Assembly (NCBI GenBank): GCA_014529385.2
Contig: CM043960.1
Location: 117,128,043-117,192,042 of the forward strand
DNA length: 64,000 nucleotides
From: Adiantum capillus-veneris
Lineage: Eukaryota > Streptophyta > Polypodiopsida > Polypodiales > Pteridaceae
Direction of reading: 5' to 3'
A program made the position numbers and the translations under genes. How positions within the stretch are numbered: the stretch's first letter is position 1; the number at the start of each line of letters is the position of its first letter. The notes beneath the pieces were generated by a model that worked only from the letters and a program-made list of their open reading frames with translations, was not told the origin of the DNA and searched no databases. This document shows, one piece after another, positions 26,097 through 37,883 of the stretch.

Positions 26097-26108
26097 GCTT
26101 TGATGCCA
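26097..26108 (-). other. Primer-binding site
   Basis: TGGCATCAAAGC on the minus strand, two bases after an LTR ending CTAACA; a variant of the tRNA-iMet PBS. Confidence 0.7.
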
Positions 26109-26110
26109 AT

Positions 26111-26779
26111 TGTTAGGAAATAGGACGTAGCTAAGTAGATATTAGAGTGGTTTACTTAATGGAGAGAGATAATTTTCACACACGAAAGATTATAGAGTAG
26201 AGAGAGAGAGAGCACACACAGTATACGTGGTTCACCCAGTGTATTCTACGTCCACAGAAAAATATCCACTCAATGGCTTTAGTACTTCAAACTGAAAGTG
26301 GGTTACAAAAGGGATTATACCCTTAATGGAACTCCCATCTTGCTTCACTCTCACCACCTCACACACACCTTCTTTCATCAACCAATGCACGTCCCTAGAT
26401 GCATGGCTGCTTTCACTTTTGATGTTTTAATTTGTCACAAATAAGGTGGAATCATTTAATATTCCACCTAATGAAATGGAACTTGAGCAAATAGGTGTTA
26501 CTGCCAATTAATTAGATTGTCTCTAAAAAGCACCAAAGATGAAAAGCCTTGCAGATTGAACCATGTGAGATTGATCATAGGATGATGTGTATTAATCTGC
26601 CTCACATAAGTGGAAAACGTGGAGCAACCTTGAGGCTCATATAATAAAAAGGACTTAGGCCAACCAAGTAAAAGGCAAGCTCTTTCAATTTTGACAAATT
26701 GAAAGCAAGAAAATATTTGATATTTACATGATCACATGAAATTTCTTGTGATCACAATGTGTTATGATCATATTAACAT
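26111..26779 (-). repeat. Copia 5' LTR, right edge uncertain
   Basis: On the plus strand it starts TGTTAGGAAATAGG next to the PBS. A plausible outer end is ATTAACA near 26779. There is no second copy to confirm. Confidence 0.45.
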
Positions 26780-26930
26780 GATGACAAGTTATGTAATCAC
26801 TTCCAAGCCGATTGGTGAGAACCTAGAAACCCACAAAAGCCCCGTCGGACATTTTGTTTTTACGAGCCCACAAAACAATAAATAAGCGGGTGCCTTGAGC
26901 TGACAGGGTGTCATTTAGAGAGAGAGAGAG

Positions 26931-26971
<41 letters not shown>

Positions 26972-27308
26972 CAATGAGCCTAGATCCACAAGTATGTGAC
27001 CATGAGAGAAGAAGTGAGGGGGTCATGTGGGAGCCTGCTCTACATCGTATTATGTGGCATCAATAGAGTAGCATACCACATGACCATATGTTTGTGCGTT
27101 GGGTGTTTTGCATTGTGTGGTATCATGCCCTATGGCATATTGTATGACATTAACGGGGTATTGGTCACACAACAAAGATGTGTGTGTTAGTCATTCTCCA
27201 AAATAATGCTTATCACAGGGGCATTATCTCAATTATGTGGGAAAAATAATGTCCTTGTGGTAAGTATTGACGCACCATATGGGTACTTCACTAGTAACAC
27301 AGGGATAA
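26780..27308. other. No gene seen; contains a (GA)n tract
   Basis: GA repeat with one interruption at 26917-26969. The rest is unique DNA flanking the chromovirus insertion. Confidence 0.5.
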
Positions 27309-27313
27309 AAGTA

Positions 27314-29994
27314 TGTGAGGTCCCCACCCCGTCGTATCAAACAACGGATCTGATGGTAAACCTGGTGGCCACTAGATCTATAGCGGAAGCAAACAAAATG
27401 GTTCAGGGTTCGACTAGCGGACGATCTCTCATCATAAAGTGAGTCGAGTTCGAGCCTACTAGCAAAGAGATCTAGCTCCACCTCGCAAGGGAAGCGTACT
27501 TAAACTATCTAGCGATCCTATGACCCACCTTCCAAGAGGAGAGAAGCCTCGAGTGCCTTTTCCCCCATGTTTCAGAGGCACGTACTCTCGAGAATCCCCC
27601 GCTCTAGGGGCAATGAGCGTTACTAATATCGAGTAAGCACTATGGGGACAGAGAGTTCCCGACCAATCGGGACCACCCATCTCGTAGGCATTGGCAACCT
27701 AAGCCAAGCCCCCACTTTCCACCCCCACACTCACACTTCCTTGAGTGACCTAATTACTACCACAAAGGTTGTTCAACATAAATATTCCTTGTTTAATTCC
27801 GAATCACATGGTTCGTTAAAACAGCCCTTCAACCAGTATTGCAAACAACACCAAGACAGAATTCTAGTAAAAATTCTACTCAAACTTATTCATAAAAGTT
27901 CCAATGTTCTGGAGGTACAACATCCCCCCTCCAGTGAGAGTTCACTCCTCCCGTTTTCGCCTAGCTGCCCATACAACTAGGTATGTCCACCGCATAGAAA
28001 GCACGTCATGGACACTCCCACCGCATAGAAAGCAAGACGTGGGTTCCCACCGCATAGAAAGCAAGCCGTGGGTATCCACCGCATAGAAAGCAAGTCGTGG
28101 ATTCAAGAGTCCTAACGAGGAACTCTGCCCCCTGTGATCAGTAGGGGGGTCAGGACTGATTCAACATTGGAAATAAAATGAACATGTCGAGCTAAATTTT
28201 CCCTAGCAAACATTCTTTCCTCTTGCAAACAGCATACCCATCAGACATTACCTTCCTACTTTAGAACTTAATGTACAATGATTTCAATGCCGAGGTTTCC
28301 GTCGGATTTCTCCAACATGTTTGGGGATATGAGCATTCCTAACTAGCGTATGCAATGTTAATTTAAACAACTTGAATAAAAATATGATCTACCTCTTCCA
28401 CTTCTTCATCGATGGCCGCGTCCTCTTAACCGGGGCCATTTCTCACTACTTTAAATGATTAGCTTGGAGAAAGAGCTAAGGTTCACGAGCATCATAACAG
28501 TCCAATGGGTAGATTAGTGACATCAATTAATCCCTCCTATATGAGAGTCTAGATTTCTTTCATAAGCAATCATTAAGGATGGCACATAATTCTATGGGAA
28601 CTGGCTCTAAGATAATTATTCAGCTTACATGATCAAGAATAATTAGGATTTCACTATTGGAATTACCAGAGAATTGGATTAAGTATGATTAAACTATTTC
28701 CTAGCAATTAGATGATGCAGATTTACCCTATGCATATGTGTGAGGAAAAACCAATTCTTAGAGACTTAATGACGGATTAATTTCTCCTTAATTATGTCTT
28801 AATGCATAAGAGAAATGAATTCAATTAAGCTACAATGTTAATGAGTGATTACAATAGTGATTCTCTTCAATCTGCACAAATACTAGCTTACCGATTAATT
28901 ACTATACTATTTAGAGAGAGAAGATTCTGATAATTATGCTCTAATCATTAATCGAGAGTGAAGAATGGCTGATAATTCAGCTATGGAATGATGATTACAT
29001 AATAGAGTACGAATAAGGAGAATTTAGGGAGTAGTCATAGAGATTTTCGGCTAGGAATAGGCATAATGTACGAGAAATTTTGATGGTAGAGAAAAGAATT
29101 TACAGATAGCATTAATTAAACTGTCGTTACCGTGATTAAGAGCTGGTAATCTTCTCGATTTTCTGATCTAATCGAGCTTCTTGAGATGAAAATTCGGCAG
29201 CACCTCCCTCCTAGCTTCCTCTTCAATAGGTGTGTGATTCGACAGCACCTCCCCAATGTGTGTGGGTGTGTGTGTATGCACTGTGTGTATGTGTGATCAT
29301 AAGTGTGTGTGTGTGTGTGTGTGTGTATGCAGGTCTTTAAATAGGCTCCTAAAGGCTGAAAATCGATCTGGGTTGCTAAATGCATCTGGGAGCTTCTCCA
29401 GTTAAGCATGGCAAGTCCAGTTCTCTGCCCACCAAGTGTCAGGTTGGCTTGGTTAACTGGTTCTGAGACTGAGTTGCAGGCTTGGCAGCTTTCCCAAGAC
29501 TCCCACAAAGCAAGAGGGCGCCCCCTAGCTGCTAAAGCTGATTTGGAGTGGCATGGGACCTGTTCCCACACAGTCCCGGGCCCCCGGTGCCTCCCCGGAC
29601 AATTTTTAGGAAATTTGGTTCTAGGCTAAAACGGGTCATACGAATCGGATTTTGATGCTGTAAATTGCCATTCGAAGCTCTAACTAAGGCGTACTGGCCC
29701 GAGTACCTGCCATATACAGCAGCCCCCCGGATCCGAAAAGGCATTTTTTTCAAATTCGGGATACGGGTGCAGATTTTCGAGACGGTCAAGACTGGACGGG
29801 TCGGGTGACCAAAAACTTACTATTTTTGGAATTTTTTCACAAAAATTATTTTAATTCACATTTTCAAGCTTTATAACATTCTAAACATCATGGTACTGAC
29901 AGAATCTGAAAACTACTAAAAATAGTAACTTATTCCATTGTATTCATTTCGTGGTACAAGGGTGCTCTCTAGTGATCGGGTCAGAGACCTTACA
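27314..29994 (-). repeat. 3' LTR of chromovirus
   Basis: 2,681 bp. It lacks a segment of about 90 bp that is present in the other LTR at about 36213-36306. It contains a four-copy 29-31-bp minisatellite (27987-28103, core CCACCGCATAGAAAGCA) and a short GT tract near 29300. Confidence 0.95.
27987..28103. repeat. LTR minisatellite, four units
   Basis: Units start at 27987, 28018, 28047 and 28076. The same array sits in the other LTR at about 35781-35897, so it is part of the element. Confidence 0.85.
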
Positions 29995-30006
29995 ACCTCC
30001 CCAACG
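29995..30006 (-). other. Polypurine tract of chromovirus
   Basis: GTTGGGGAGGT on the minus strand, directly before the 3' LTR. Confidence 0.85.
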
Positions 30007-30025
30007 TGAAAAATTTGAGATGTCC

Positions 30026-31681
30026 TCATCTCAAGAACGAGTTTGGGTAATCTTTTAAGAGCGTCGATTCGTCCTCCCAAGTCGCATCTTCTCCAGGGTA
30101 ATCCTTCCATTTTACTAGATGCTCCGTGATAGTTCTATTGCGTAATTTTCTTTCTCTTGTTTCAAGTACATAGTCAAGTTGGAGCTCGAGAACTCCTTGT
30201 GTTGGCATGACTATCTGATCTGAGTCCAAGAATTGATCGGGATTGGGAATATAGGGTTTGAGTAAGCTGACATGGAATACATCATGAACCTTCAAGTTTG
30301 CAGGTAACTTTAGCTTGTAGGCCTGGTCACTTACAACCTTAATGATCTCGAATGGTCCACAGTACCTTGGGCTAAGCTTCTTATATCTGCCTAGCGATAA
30401 GTTGCTTTTCTTAGGTCGGACTCGCAGAAAAACTTTATCCCCTTCTTTGAAAGTCCTTTTCGAACGATCCTTATCTGCATAGTGCTTCTGCCTATCCTGA
30501 GCTGTCTGAATGTCCTGGCGAATAGCTCTAGTCTGTGCTTCCATATCTTCTAACATCTTTCTAGAGGCTTCTACTCTGATGGTTGGATCTGAAAAGTTCA
30601 GTGGTGCTAAGAAGTCTTGTCCATAAAGAGCTTTGAAAGGTGACATTCCAATGCTTCTGTGTTCGGAAGAGTTATAAGCATATTCTACCAAAGGTAGATA
30701 TTGTAACCACTTCTTTGGTTCTTGCGAACAATAGGCTCTGAGAATGTCCTCAATGACTTGATTAACTCTTTCAGTTTGCCCGTCAGTCTGCGGATGATAT
30801 GCTGTGCTGAAGGCTAATTGTGACCCAATAGATTGGAAAAGAGAGGTCCAAAATTTTGATGTAAACTTGGCATCTCTATCACTGACAATACGCCTGGGTA
30901 GACCGTGTAGTCTGAAAATCTCCTTGATGAATACCCGACTAACATCTGAAGCAGTAAAGGTCGTCTTTACGGGTATTAGATGAGCCACTTTTGTGAGCAT
31001 GTCGACAACCACGAAAACAGAATCATAACCTCCTGTAGAAGGTAACCCTGTAACAAAATCCATACTGATGCATTCCCACTTCATCTGGGGTATGTCAAGA
31101 GGTTGAAGTTGCCCTGGTAATTTGATCCTTTCGGCCTTTATCCGTTGACAAGAAATACATTGCCTCACATATCGAAGTATGTCTCCTTTCATTCCAGACC
31201 AGAAATAACTCCTTCTGACAGCGTGAAGAGTTTTAGCATAGCCTGGGTGTCCGGATGTAGGGCTATCGTGTGCTTCATATAGAATGTCCTTCTTTAAAGC
31301 TGGGTCTCTGGGTACACAGAGTCTATGTCTGTAGTAAAGACATCCTCCCATAAGAGAGTAATCTTTCGCTTCAGGCATCTTATTCTGCTGGACTAATGAA
31401 GCCATATGTTGGTACTCTGGATCTTCAAGGGATGCTTCTTTGATTCTATCCCAGATAGGGTTATTTGGAATAGAGATAGCTCCGAGAAACGATTTTCGGC
31501 TAAGACCATCTGCAACTGCGTTTTCCTTCCCTGGTCTATACTTTATGTCAAGGTCATATTCCTGAATAGCTCTATCCATCGCCGTTGTCACATATTGAGA
31601 ATGGGTTGAGTAAAAATCCACTTTAAACTCTTGTGGTCTGTAACCAACTGAAACTTGCATCCAAGAAGATAATGTCTCCAT
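30026..31681 (-). pseudogene. Chromovirus RNase H tail, integrase and chromodomain
   Basis: 551 open codons; the first 35 or so are out of the original frame. RNase H ends at about residue 63 (GKENAVADGLSRK). Integrase zinc-binding His138, His145, Cys175 and Cys178. Catalytic Asp208 (MDFVTG), Asp268 (VSDRDAKF) and Glu304 (GQTERVNQ), with 35 residues between the last two. A C-terminal GPF/Y-like stretch (YCGPFEI) lies at about 440. A chromodomain occupies about 502-546 (VLETRERKLRNRT, LVKWKDYP, ATWEDES). The chromodomain would steer insertion toward heterochromatin in this group. This segment alone is intact, but it is separated from RT by a stop and frameshift near 31570-31590. Confidence 0.9.
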
Positions 31682-32671
31682 AAATTCAAAGCATGTATAA
31701 CTGCTAAAAGTTCCAGATCATGAGTGGGATAATTCTTCTCATGATCCCTCAGCTTTCGCGAAGTGTACGCCACCGGTCTTCCTTCTTGAGTAAGAACTCC
31801 GCCTAGCAAACTTACTAGCGTCTGTCGCTACTTCAAATTCTTTACTGAAGTCTGGAAGCTTTAAAATAGGAGCTGAGACCAAGAATTCTTTTAGCTTAGC
31901 AAAGCTAGACTCGTGCTCGGTCTTCCAATCGATCCTCATTCCTTTCTTCAGGAGTTCCGTCAAAGGTGCAGCAATACGTGCATAATCCTTGACAAAAATC
32001 TTGTACCATCCCGTTATTCCAAGAAATCCCCTTACTTCACTAACAGTGGATGGTTGAGGCCAGTCAACGATGTCCTTGACTTTGTCTGGGTCTACTGAAA
32101 TCCCTTCAGCCGAAATGACAAATCCAAGATAGTTGACCTTTGGTGAGCAAAAAGTGCACTTGCTCTCCTTAGCGTAAAGCTGGTGTTCTCGAAGGAGATC
32201 AAGTACTTTGCGAACATGTTCCTTGTGATCTGCTTCATTCTTAGAATAGACTAGAATGTCATCAAAGAAAACCAAGACAAAATCATCCAGGTAAGGTCTA
32301 AAAATATCCTGCATAAGTCGATTGAAGCTTGCAGGAGCATTTGTTAGTCCAAAAGACATTACTGTGAATTCGTAGTGCCCATACCTAGTATTGAAAGCTG
32401 TCTTCGGAATATCTGATTCCTTGATCCTGATTTCGTAATATCCTGACCTTAGATCTATCTTTGTAAATATTTTGGCGCCGTGGAGTCTGTCCAAAAGTTT
32501 GTCAATCCTTGGAATTGGATACTTGTTCTTGACAGCTACCTGGTTCAGTCCACGATAGTCTATGCATAGCCTTAAGGTCCCATCCTTCTTCTTTTGGAAA
32601 AGAACTGGAGCACCCCAAGGAGAAGTACTGGGTCGAATGAATCCTTGCTCAATGAGTTGCCTAAGTTGTTC
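31588..32671 (-). pseudogene. Chromovirus RT and RNase H, frameshifted
   Basis: The RT frame is open from about 32671 to the stop at 31739 and includes the [38 protein letters not shown] and [11 protein letters not shown] motifs (usually FIDD or FVDD). A one-base loss near 32670 separates it from gag-protease. A second shift near 31808 moves RNase H ([18 protein letters not shown]) to the 31588-31809 frame. That frame ends at a TGA where family logic predicts CGA (Arg), a CpG-type change. Confidence 0.9.
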
Positions 32672-34275
32672 TTGAGTTCGATGGCCTCCGGAAGTGACAT
32701 TTTATAAGGTCTTTTTGAGATAGGTTCACACCCAGGGATAGTCTCAATCCCATGATCTACCTCTCTGTGTGGTGGAAGATTCGTAAGGTCTTCGGGGAAT
32801 ACGTCATCATACTCCCTCAGCCAGTCTGGTCGAAGTGAGGTATCTGATTGGTCCACCTTATTGAGTTTAACTGCATATATTTGCTGACCCTTCCTTAGTC
32901 CCTTCAAGAGTCTGCTGACCTTAACTAGAGTAGCCTTAGGTCTCCCGTTTTCCCCCTGGATTAAGGCTTCATTTCCCAAGTTATCTGTAAAGGTAAAATT
33001 TCCTTGTGCACAATGTATGTGGGCCCTATTTTGCTTTAACCAGTCCATCCCTAGTATCCCATCAAAGAATCCTAAGGGTAAGGTTCGAAATTGGGCAGAA
33101 GTTGGGTGTCCCCCTAAATCAAAGTCAATTTTGCCTGCAGAGTGTTGAGATACTACCTCCTTGCCGTTTGCTAACTCGACAACTAGTTTGCTTGACGGAT
33201 ACTTATCTAGCTTAAGCTTTCTCATGCATCTGGGTGAAAGAAATGAAAGAGTACTGCCACAATCTATAAGGAAGTTAACTTGTTCACCTCTGAGAGATCC
33301 TGGCGTATGAATGACTGCGTATTGCTCGCAACCATTGGGATTGTCAATTGCAGCATGTAGGGTTGCTCTCTCCACTGCTTCATCACCCACAGTTGGTTGA
33401 ACTACTGCGGCGTTCACTCTGGCGGTAGCTCCACGCCCTCGCCCTCTGTTCATTCTTCCGCGTCCTCCTCTTCCATTAGCTTGGCCACGCCCACGGGTAT
33501 TCAAGGGTATGGCATTGGCGTTGGTTGCATGAATGTTCCTGGGGCAATTGGATCTGTAGTTTCCATGCTCGCCGCAACCATAGCATCGAACATCAGGGAA
33601 CTCCATGGTTGTAGCGGTAGCCACAATAGGGCGCTGGTTATAGGTTTGGTTGGCTGGTATGTTGTCCCAAGCAGTGTTCCTTGCCCTCTTTGCCCAATGA
33701 TTTCTCCTATTCTGATTGGCCTTTTGTACTTCGAGAGCTAGAGGTTTAGCCCTCAACAAGGCATCCTGAAGTGTTGACGGCCTGAGAGCCTCCAGCCGAG
33801 TGTTCAAGGGATCGATTAGTCCTTGACAGAACCTTGCCACCGGTTGTTCCAAGGTCATCTTAGGAGCATATCTCCGAAGAGTGACAAACTTTGCATAGTA
33901 TTCTTCGACCATTGAATTCAGCTGCCGAAGTGAAAAGAATTCATTCATTCTCAAGGTCCTATAGGCAGGTGGTAAATAACGTCCCATTATCACAGCTTTG
34001 ATGTCTTCCCAGGACTGGGAAGATCCCTTAATATCCATGTCCCTGCAATGTTGCTTCCACCATATCTTGGCATCGCCAGTCAGGCGGAACATCGCAAGCA
34101 TGGTTTGATTTACGGGTTGGGTTCCCGCAGCTTCAAAGTAATCGTCCATGGCTTCCATCCATACTTCCGCATCTCTCTCCACATTTGCCCCCTCGCCCTT
34201 AAAGATCGGAGGTTGGGCTTGCTTAAGGAGGAGCTTCTTCTCTTGCGCTTCCGAGTACAGAGCAATAGGCGGTAC
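32572..34275 (-). pseudogene. Chromovirus gag-protease, opens at a splice-acceptor-like TAG
   Basis: The frame is open from 34275 to 32572; the part after about 32670 is out of frame. Gag capsid-like region (WMEAMDDYF, LTGDAKIWWKQH, EEYYAKFVTLRRYAPKM) is followed by a zinc knuckle CYGCGEHGNYRSNC, an Arg/Gly-rich tail (GRGQANGRGGRGRMNRGRGR) and an aspartic protease with LIDCGSTLSF (LIDSGS in most relatives, so the active-site neighbour is altered). There is no ATG in the first 39 codons; the codon just upstream is TAG at 34278-34276, which would also be a 3' splice site. The first internal Met lies inside the conserved capsid fold. I infer the start comes from an upstream exon. Confidence 0.85.
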
Positions 34276-34492
34276 CTACATGGGTTATACGAAATTCTTG
34301 ATACCATTACTTGAATTTCAAGAGACACGAGACTTTAATAAAAATTCAAAATTCCACTTTATCAAGAGACAGAGATTCAGAGACAAAAAGCACTTTATTG
34401 ATGGAATTTTATTACAATCGAAACTCCTCAAGGTTTAGAAGGACTGGTGACCGCTTATTACAAGGCTTTATGGATTTGCGTATAACATACGC

Positions 34493-34996
34493 CTAGGAAA
34501 TGGTATTGACATGATGCACTACTTCATTCGTGTAATAGTTCTTATACACATTCTTGAGGGGATAATAAACTAAGATATCGGGCCGGAGTTCCGCTTTCAG
34601 TAATCCAAAGGTTTTGACTCGGTTTTCTAGGATCACATTGGTGACCTTCTCCAAGAGCCAGTCATTGATGGTTTGGTTGGAGTTGCCCGAAACAGTATGA
34701 TCCAATCGTGTGGGCACCAAGTAGAATATCTCTATTACTCTCAACTCTTCTCCCCAACGTATCTTCTTCAAGTCGGTAGCCAGGCATCCTAGCTTCCGAG
34801 CGTTGATGTAGTAAACCCCTCCTGGAAATGTCCAATCAAGTTCCCATCCTTTATCAATGAGAGTGGAGTGTGGCGTATAAGCCTTCAACAGTATCTCCAT
34901 GACATCTCGCCTGAACTGGTAAACAGGGGATCTTCGAGCTTGCTCATAAATAAGCTCAAACACTTGGAACTTCCGATATTCGAGCACGGGGTCTTC
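34493..34996 (-). CDS. Extra ORF between PBS and gag, unknown function
   Basis: 168 codons (34996-34493) without a start codon. The triplet directly upstream is TAG (34999-34997), preceded by a T-rich run, a good 3' splice site; the first in-frame Met is about 30 residues in. The product is rich in aromatic and charged residues (ELIYEQARRSPVYQFRRD, KGWELDWTFPGGVYYINARK, LRPDILVYYPLKNVYKNYY). It has no zinc finger, coiled coil or catalytic motif that I know. Ogre/Tat elements carry an ORF upstream of gag, but this element has a chromodomain, where such an ORF is not usual. The frame is undamaged while pol is broken. An alternative is a captured host exon. Confidence 0.55.
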   Translation of the reverse strand, partial: EDPVLEYRKFQVFELIYEQARRSPVYQFRRDVMEILLKAYTPHSTLIDKGWELDWTFPGGVYYINARKLGCLATDLKKIRWGEELRVIEIFYLVPTRLDHTVSGNSNQTINDWLLEKVTNVILENRVKTFGLLKAELRPDILVYYPLKNVYKNYYTNEVVHHVNTIS

Positions 34997-35095
34997 CTAC
35001 AACACCAATGCAAGGAATTCGGATCAACTACCTATATACTTTCAGTTCCTTTTACATGTTCAAACAATACGACTTTATTTTCCCAGCCTAACCTA

Positions 35096-35108
35096 GGCTC
35101 TGATACCA
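35096..35108 (-). other. Primer-binding site of chromovirus
   Basis: TGGTATCAGAGCC on the minus strand, two bases from the 5' LTR; tRNA-iMet type. Confidence 0.9.
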
Positions 35109-35110
35109 GG

Positions 35111-37878
35111 TGTGAGGTTCCCACCCCGTCGTATCAAACAACGGATCTGACGGTAAACCTGGTGGCCACTAGATCTATAGCGGAAGCAAACAAAATGGTT
35201 CAGGGTTCGACTAGCGGACGATCTCTCATCACAAAGTGAGTCGAGTTCGAGCCTACTAGCAAAGAGATCTAGCTCCACCTCGCAAGGGAAGCGTACTTAA
35301 ACTATCTAGCGATCCTATGACCCACCTTCCAAGAGGAGAGAAGCCTCGAGTGCCTTTTTCCCCATGTTTCAGAGGCACGTATTCTCAAGAATCCCCCGCT
35401 CTAGGGGCAATGAGCGTTACTAATATCGAGTAAGCACTATGGGGACAGAGAGTTCCCGACCAATCGGGACCACCCATCTCGTAGGCATTGGCAACTTGAG
35501 CCAAGCCCCCACTTTCCACCCACACTCACACTTGCTCGAGTGACCTAATTACTACCACAAAGGTTGTTCAACATAAATATTCCTTGTTTAATTCCGAATC
35601 ACATGGTTCGTTAAAACAGCCCTTCAACCAGTATTGCAAACAACACCAAGACAGAATTCTAGTAAAAATTCTACTCAAACTTATTCATAAAAGTTCCAAT
35701 GTTCTGGAGGTACAACATCCCCCCTCCAGTGAGAGTTCACTCCTCCCGTTTTCGCCTAGTTGCCCATACAACTAGGTATGTCCACCGCATAGAAAGCACG
35801 TCATGGACACTCCCACCGCATAGAAAGCAAGACGTGGGTTCCCACCGCATAGAAAGCAAGTCGTGGGTATCCACCGCATAGAAAGCAAGTCGTGGATTCA
35901 AGAGTCCTAACGAGGAACTCTGCCCCCTGTGATCAGTAGGGGGGTCAGGACAGATTCAACATTGGAAATAAAATGAACATGTCGAGCTAAATTTTCCCTA
36001 GCAAACATTCTTTCCTCTTGCAAACAGCATACCCATCAGACATTACCTTCCTACTTTAGAACTTAATGTACAATGATTTCAATGCCGAGGTTTCCGTCGG
36101 ATTTCTCCAACATGTTTGGGGATATGAGCATTCCTAACTAGCGTATGCAATGTTAATTTAAACAACTTGAATAAAAATATGATCTACCTCTTCCACTTCT
36201 TCATCGATGGCCCGTGAGATGGCCGGTATTTGCTCGTCCATGGGAGCCTTCCCCTTTCCGTTGACATTGCTCGTTCCTGCTTCGCGATCATGGGCACCAC
36301 CGAAGCGCGTCCTCTTAACCGGGGCCATTTCTCACTACTTTAAATGATTAGCTTGGAGAAAGAGCTAAGGTTCACGAGCATCATAACAGTCCAATGGGTA
36401 GATTAGTGACATCAATTAATCCCTCCTATATGAGAGTTTAGATTTCTTTCATAAAGCAATCATTAAGGATGGCACATAATTCTATGGGAACTGGCTCTAA
36501 GATAATTATTCAGCTTACATGATCAAGAATAATTAGGATTTCACTATTGGAATTACCAGAGAATTGGATTAAGTATGATTAAACTATTTCCTAGCAATTA
36601 GATGATGCAGATTTACCCTATGCATATGTGTGAGGAAAAACCAATTCTTAGAGACTTAATGACGGATTAATTTCTCCTTAATTATGTCTTAATGCATAAG
36701 AGAAATGAATTCAATTAAGCTACAATGTTAATGAGTGATTACAATAGTGATTCTCTTCAATCTGCACAAATACTAGCTTACCGATTAATTACTATACTAT
36801 TTAGAGAGAGAAGATTCTGATAATTATGCTCTAATCATTAATCGAGAGTGAAGAATGGCTGATAATTCAGCTATGGAATGATGATTACATAATAGAGTAC
36901 GAATAAGGAGAATTTAGAGAGTAGTCATAGAGATTTTCGGCTAGGAATAGGCATAATGTACGAGAAATTTTGATGGTAGAGAAAAGAATTTACAGATAGC
37001 ATTAATTAAACTGTCGTTACCGTGATTAAGAGCTGGTAATCTTCTCGATTTTCTGATCTAATTGAGCTTCTTGAGATGAAAATTCGGCAGCACCTCCCTC
37101 CTAGCTTCCTCTTCAATAGGTGTGTGATTCGACAGCACCTCCCCAATGTGTGTGGGTGTGTGTGTATGCATTGTGTGTATGTGTGATCATAAGTGTGTCT
37201 GTGTGTGTGTGTATGCAGGTCTTTAAATAGGCTCCTACAGGCTGAAAATCGATCTGGGTTGCTAAATGCATCTGGGAGCTTCTCCAGTTAAGCATGGCAA
37301 GTCCAGTTCTCTGCCCACCAAGTGTCAGGTTGGCTTGGTTAACTGGTTCTGAGACTGAGTTGCAGGCTTGGCAGCTTTCCCAAGACTTCCACAAAGCAAG
37401 AGGGCGCCCCCTAGCTGCTAAAGCTGATTTGGAGTGGCCTGGGACCTGTTCCCACACAGTCCTGGGCCCCCGGTGCCTCCGCGGACAATATTTAGAAAAT
37501 TTGGTTCTAAGCTAAAACGGGTCATACAAATTGGATTTTGATGCTGTAAATTGCCATACGAAGCTCTAAATAAGGCGTACTAGCCCGAGTACCTGCCATA
37601 TACAGCAGCCCCCCGGGTCCGAAAATGCATTTTTTTCAAATTCGGGATACGGGTGCAGATTTTCGAGACGGTCAAGACTGGACGGGTCGGGTGACCAAAA
37701 ACTTACTATTTTTGGAAATTTTTCACAAAAATTATTTTAATTCACATTTTCAAGCTTTATAACATTCTAAACATCATGGTACTGACAGAATCTGAAAACT
37801 ACTAAAAATAGTAACTTATTCCATTGTATTCATTTCGTGGTACAAGGGTGCTCTTGTGATCGGGTCAGAGACCTTACA
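35111..37878 (-). repeat. 5' LTR of chromovirus
   Basis: 2,768 bp. A TATA-like CCTATTTAAAG lies near 37215-37230 on the minus strand. It contains the candidate start exon at about 36180-36328 and the four-unit minisatellite at about 35781-35897. Confidence 0.95.
36180..36328 (-). CDS. Candidate LTR-encoded first coding exon
   Basis: On the minus strand an ATG in GAAATGGCCCCG opens a frame of about 47 codons (MAPVKRTRFGG, then a Gly/Lys-rich part and an acidic end RAIDEEVEE) that reaches GAAGAG/GTAGAT, a good 5' splice site, in phase 0. The gag frame (34275) and the extra frame (34996) both start in phase 0 after an acceptor-like TAG, so this exon could join to either. Read through the donor, the frame continues only about 9 codons to a stop. 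The matching segment of the 3' LTR has lost about 90 bp and would encode only 16 residues. Splicing is inferred, not shown. Confidence 0.45.
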
Positions 37879-37883
37879 AAGTA

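Larger units (their letters stand above)
27314..37878 (-). mobile_element. Complete Ty3/gypsy chromovirus with 2.7-kb LTRs
   Basis: A 10,565-bp element on the minus strand with target duplication AAGTA (27309-27313 and 37879-37883). LTRs are 2,681 bp (left, 3') and 2,768 bp (right, 5'). They begin TGTAAGG and end CCTCACA on the minus strand. Internal order: PBS, an extra ORF, gag-protease, RT-RNase H, integrase with chromodomain, PPT. Pol carries three frameshifts and a nonsense codon, so this copy is not autonomous. LTR differences of a few percent in the stretches I compared suggest it is older than the copia at 19.1 kb. Confidence 0.95.

Noticed and set aside
27987-28103. Possible CRISPR-like array
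   Set aside because: Four 29-31-bp units without unique spacers, present in both LTRs of a plant retrotransposon; a minisatellite.
30026-34275. Functional chromovirus pol
   Set aside because: Three frameshifts (about 31580, 31808, 32670) and an in-frame TGA at 31588-31590 preclude a full polyprotein.
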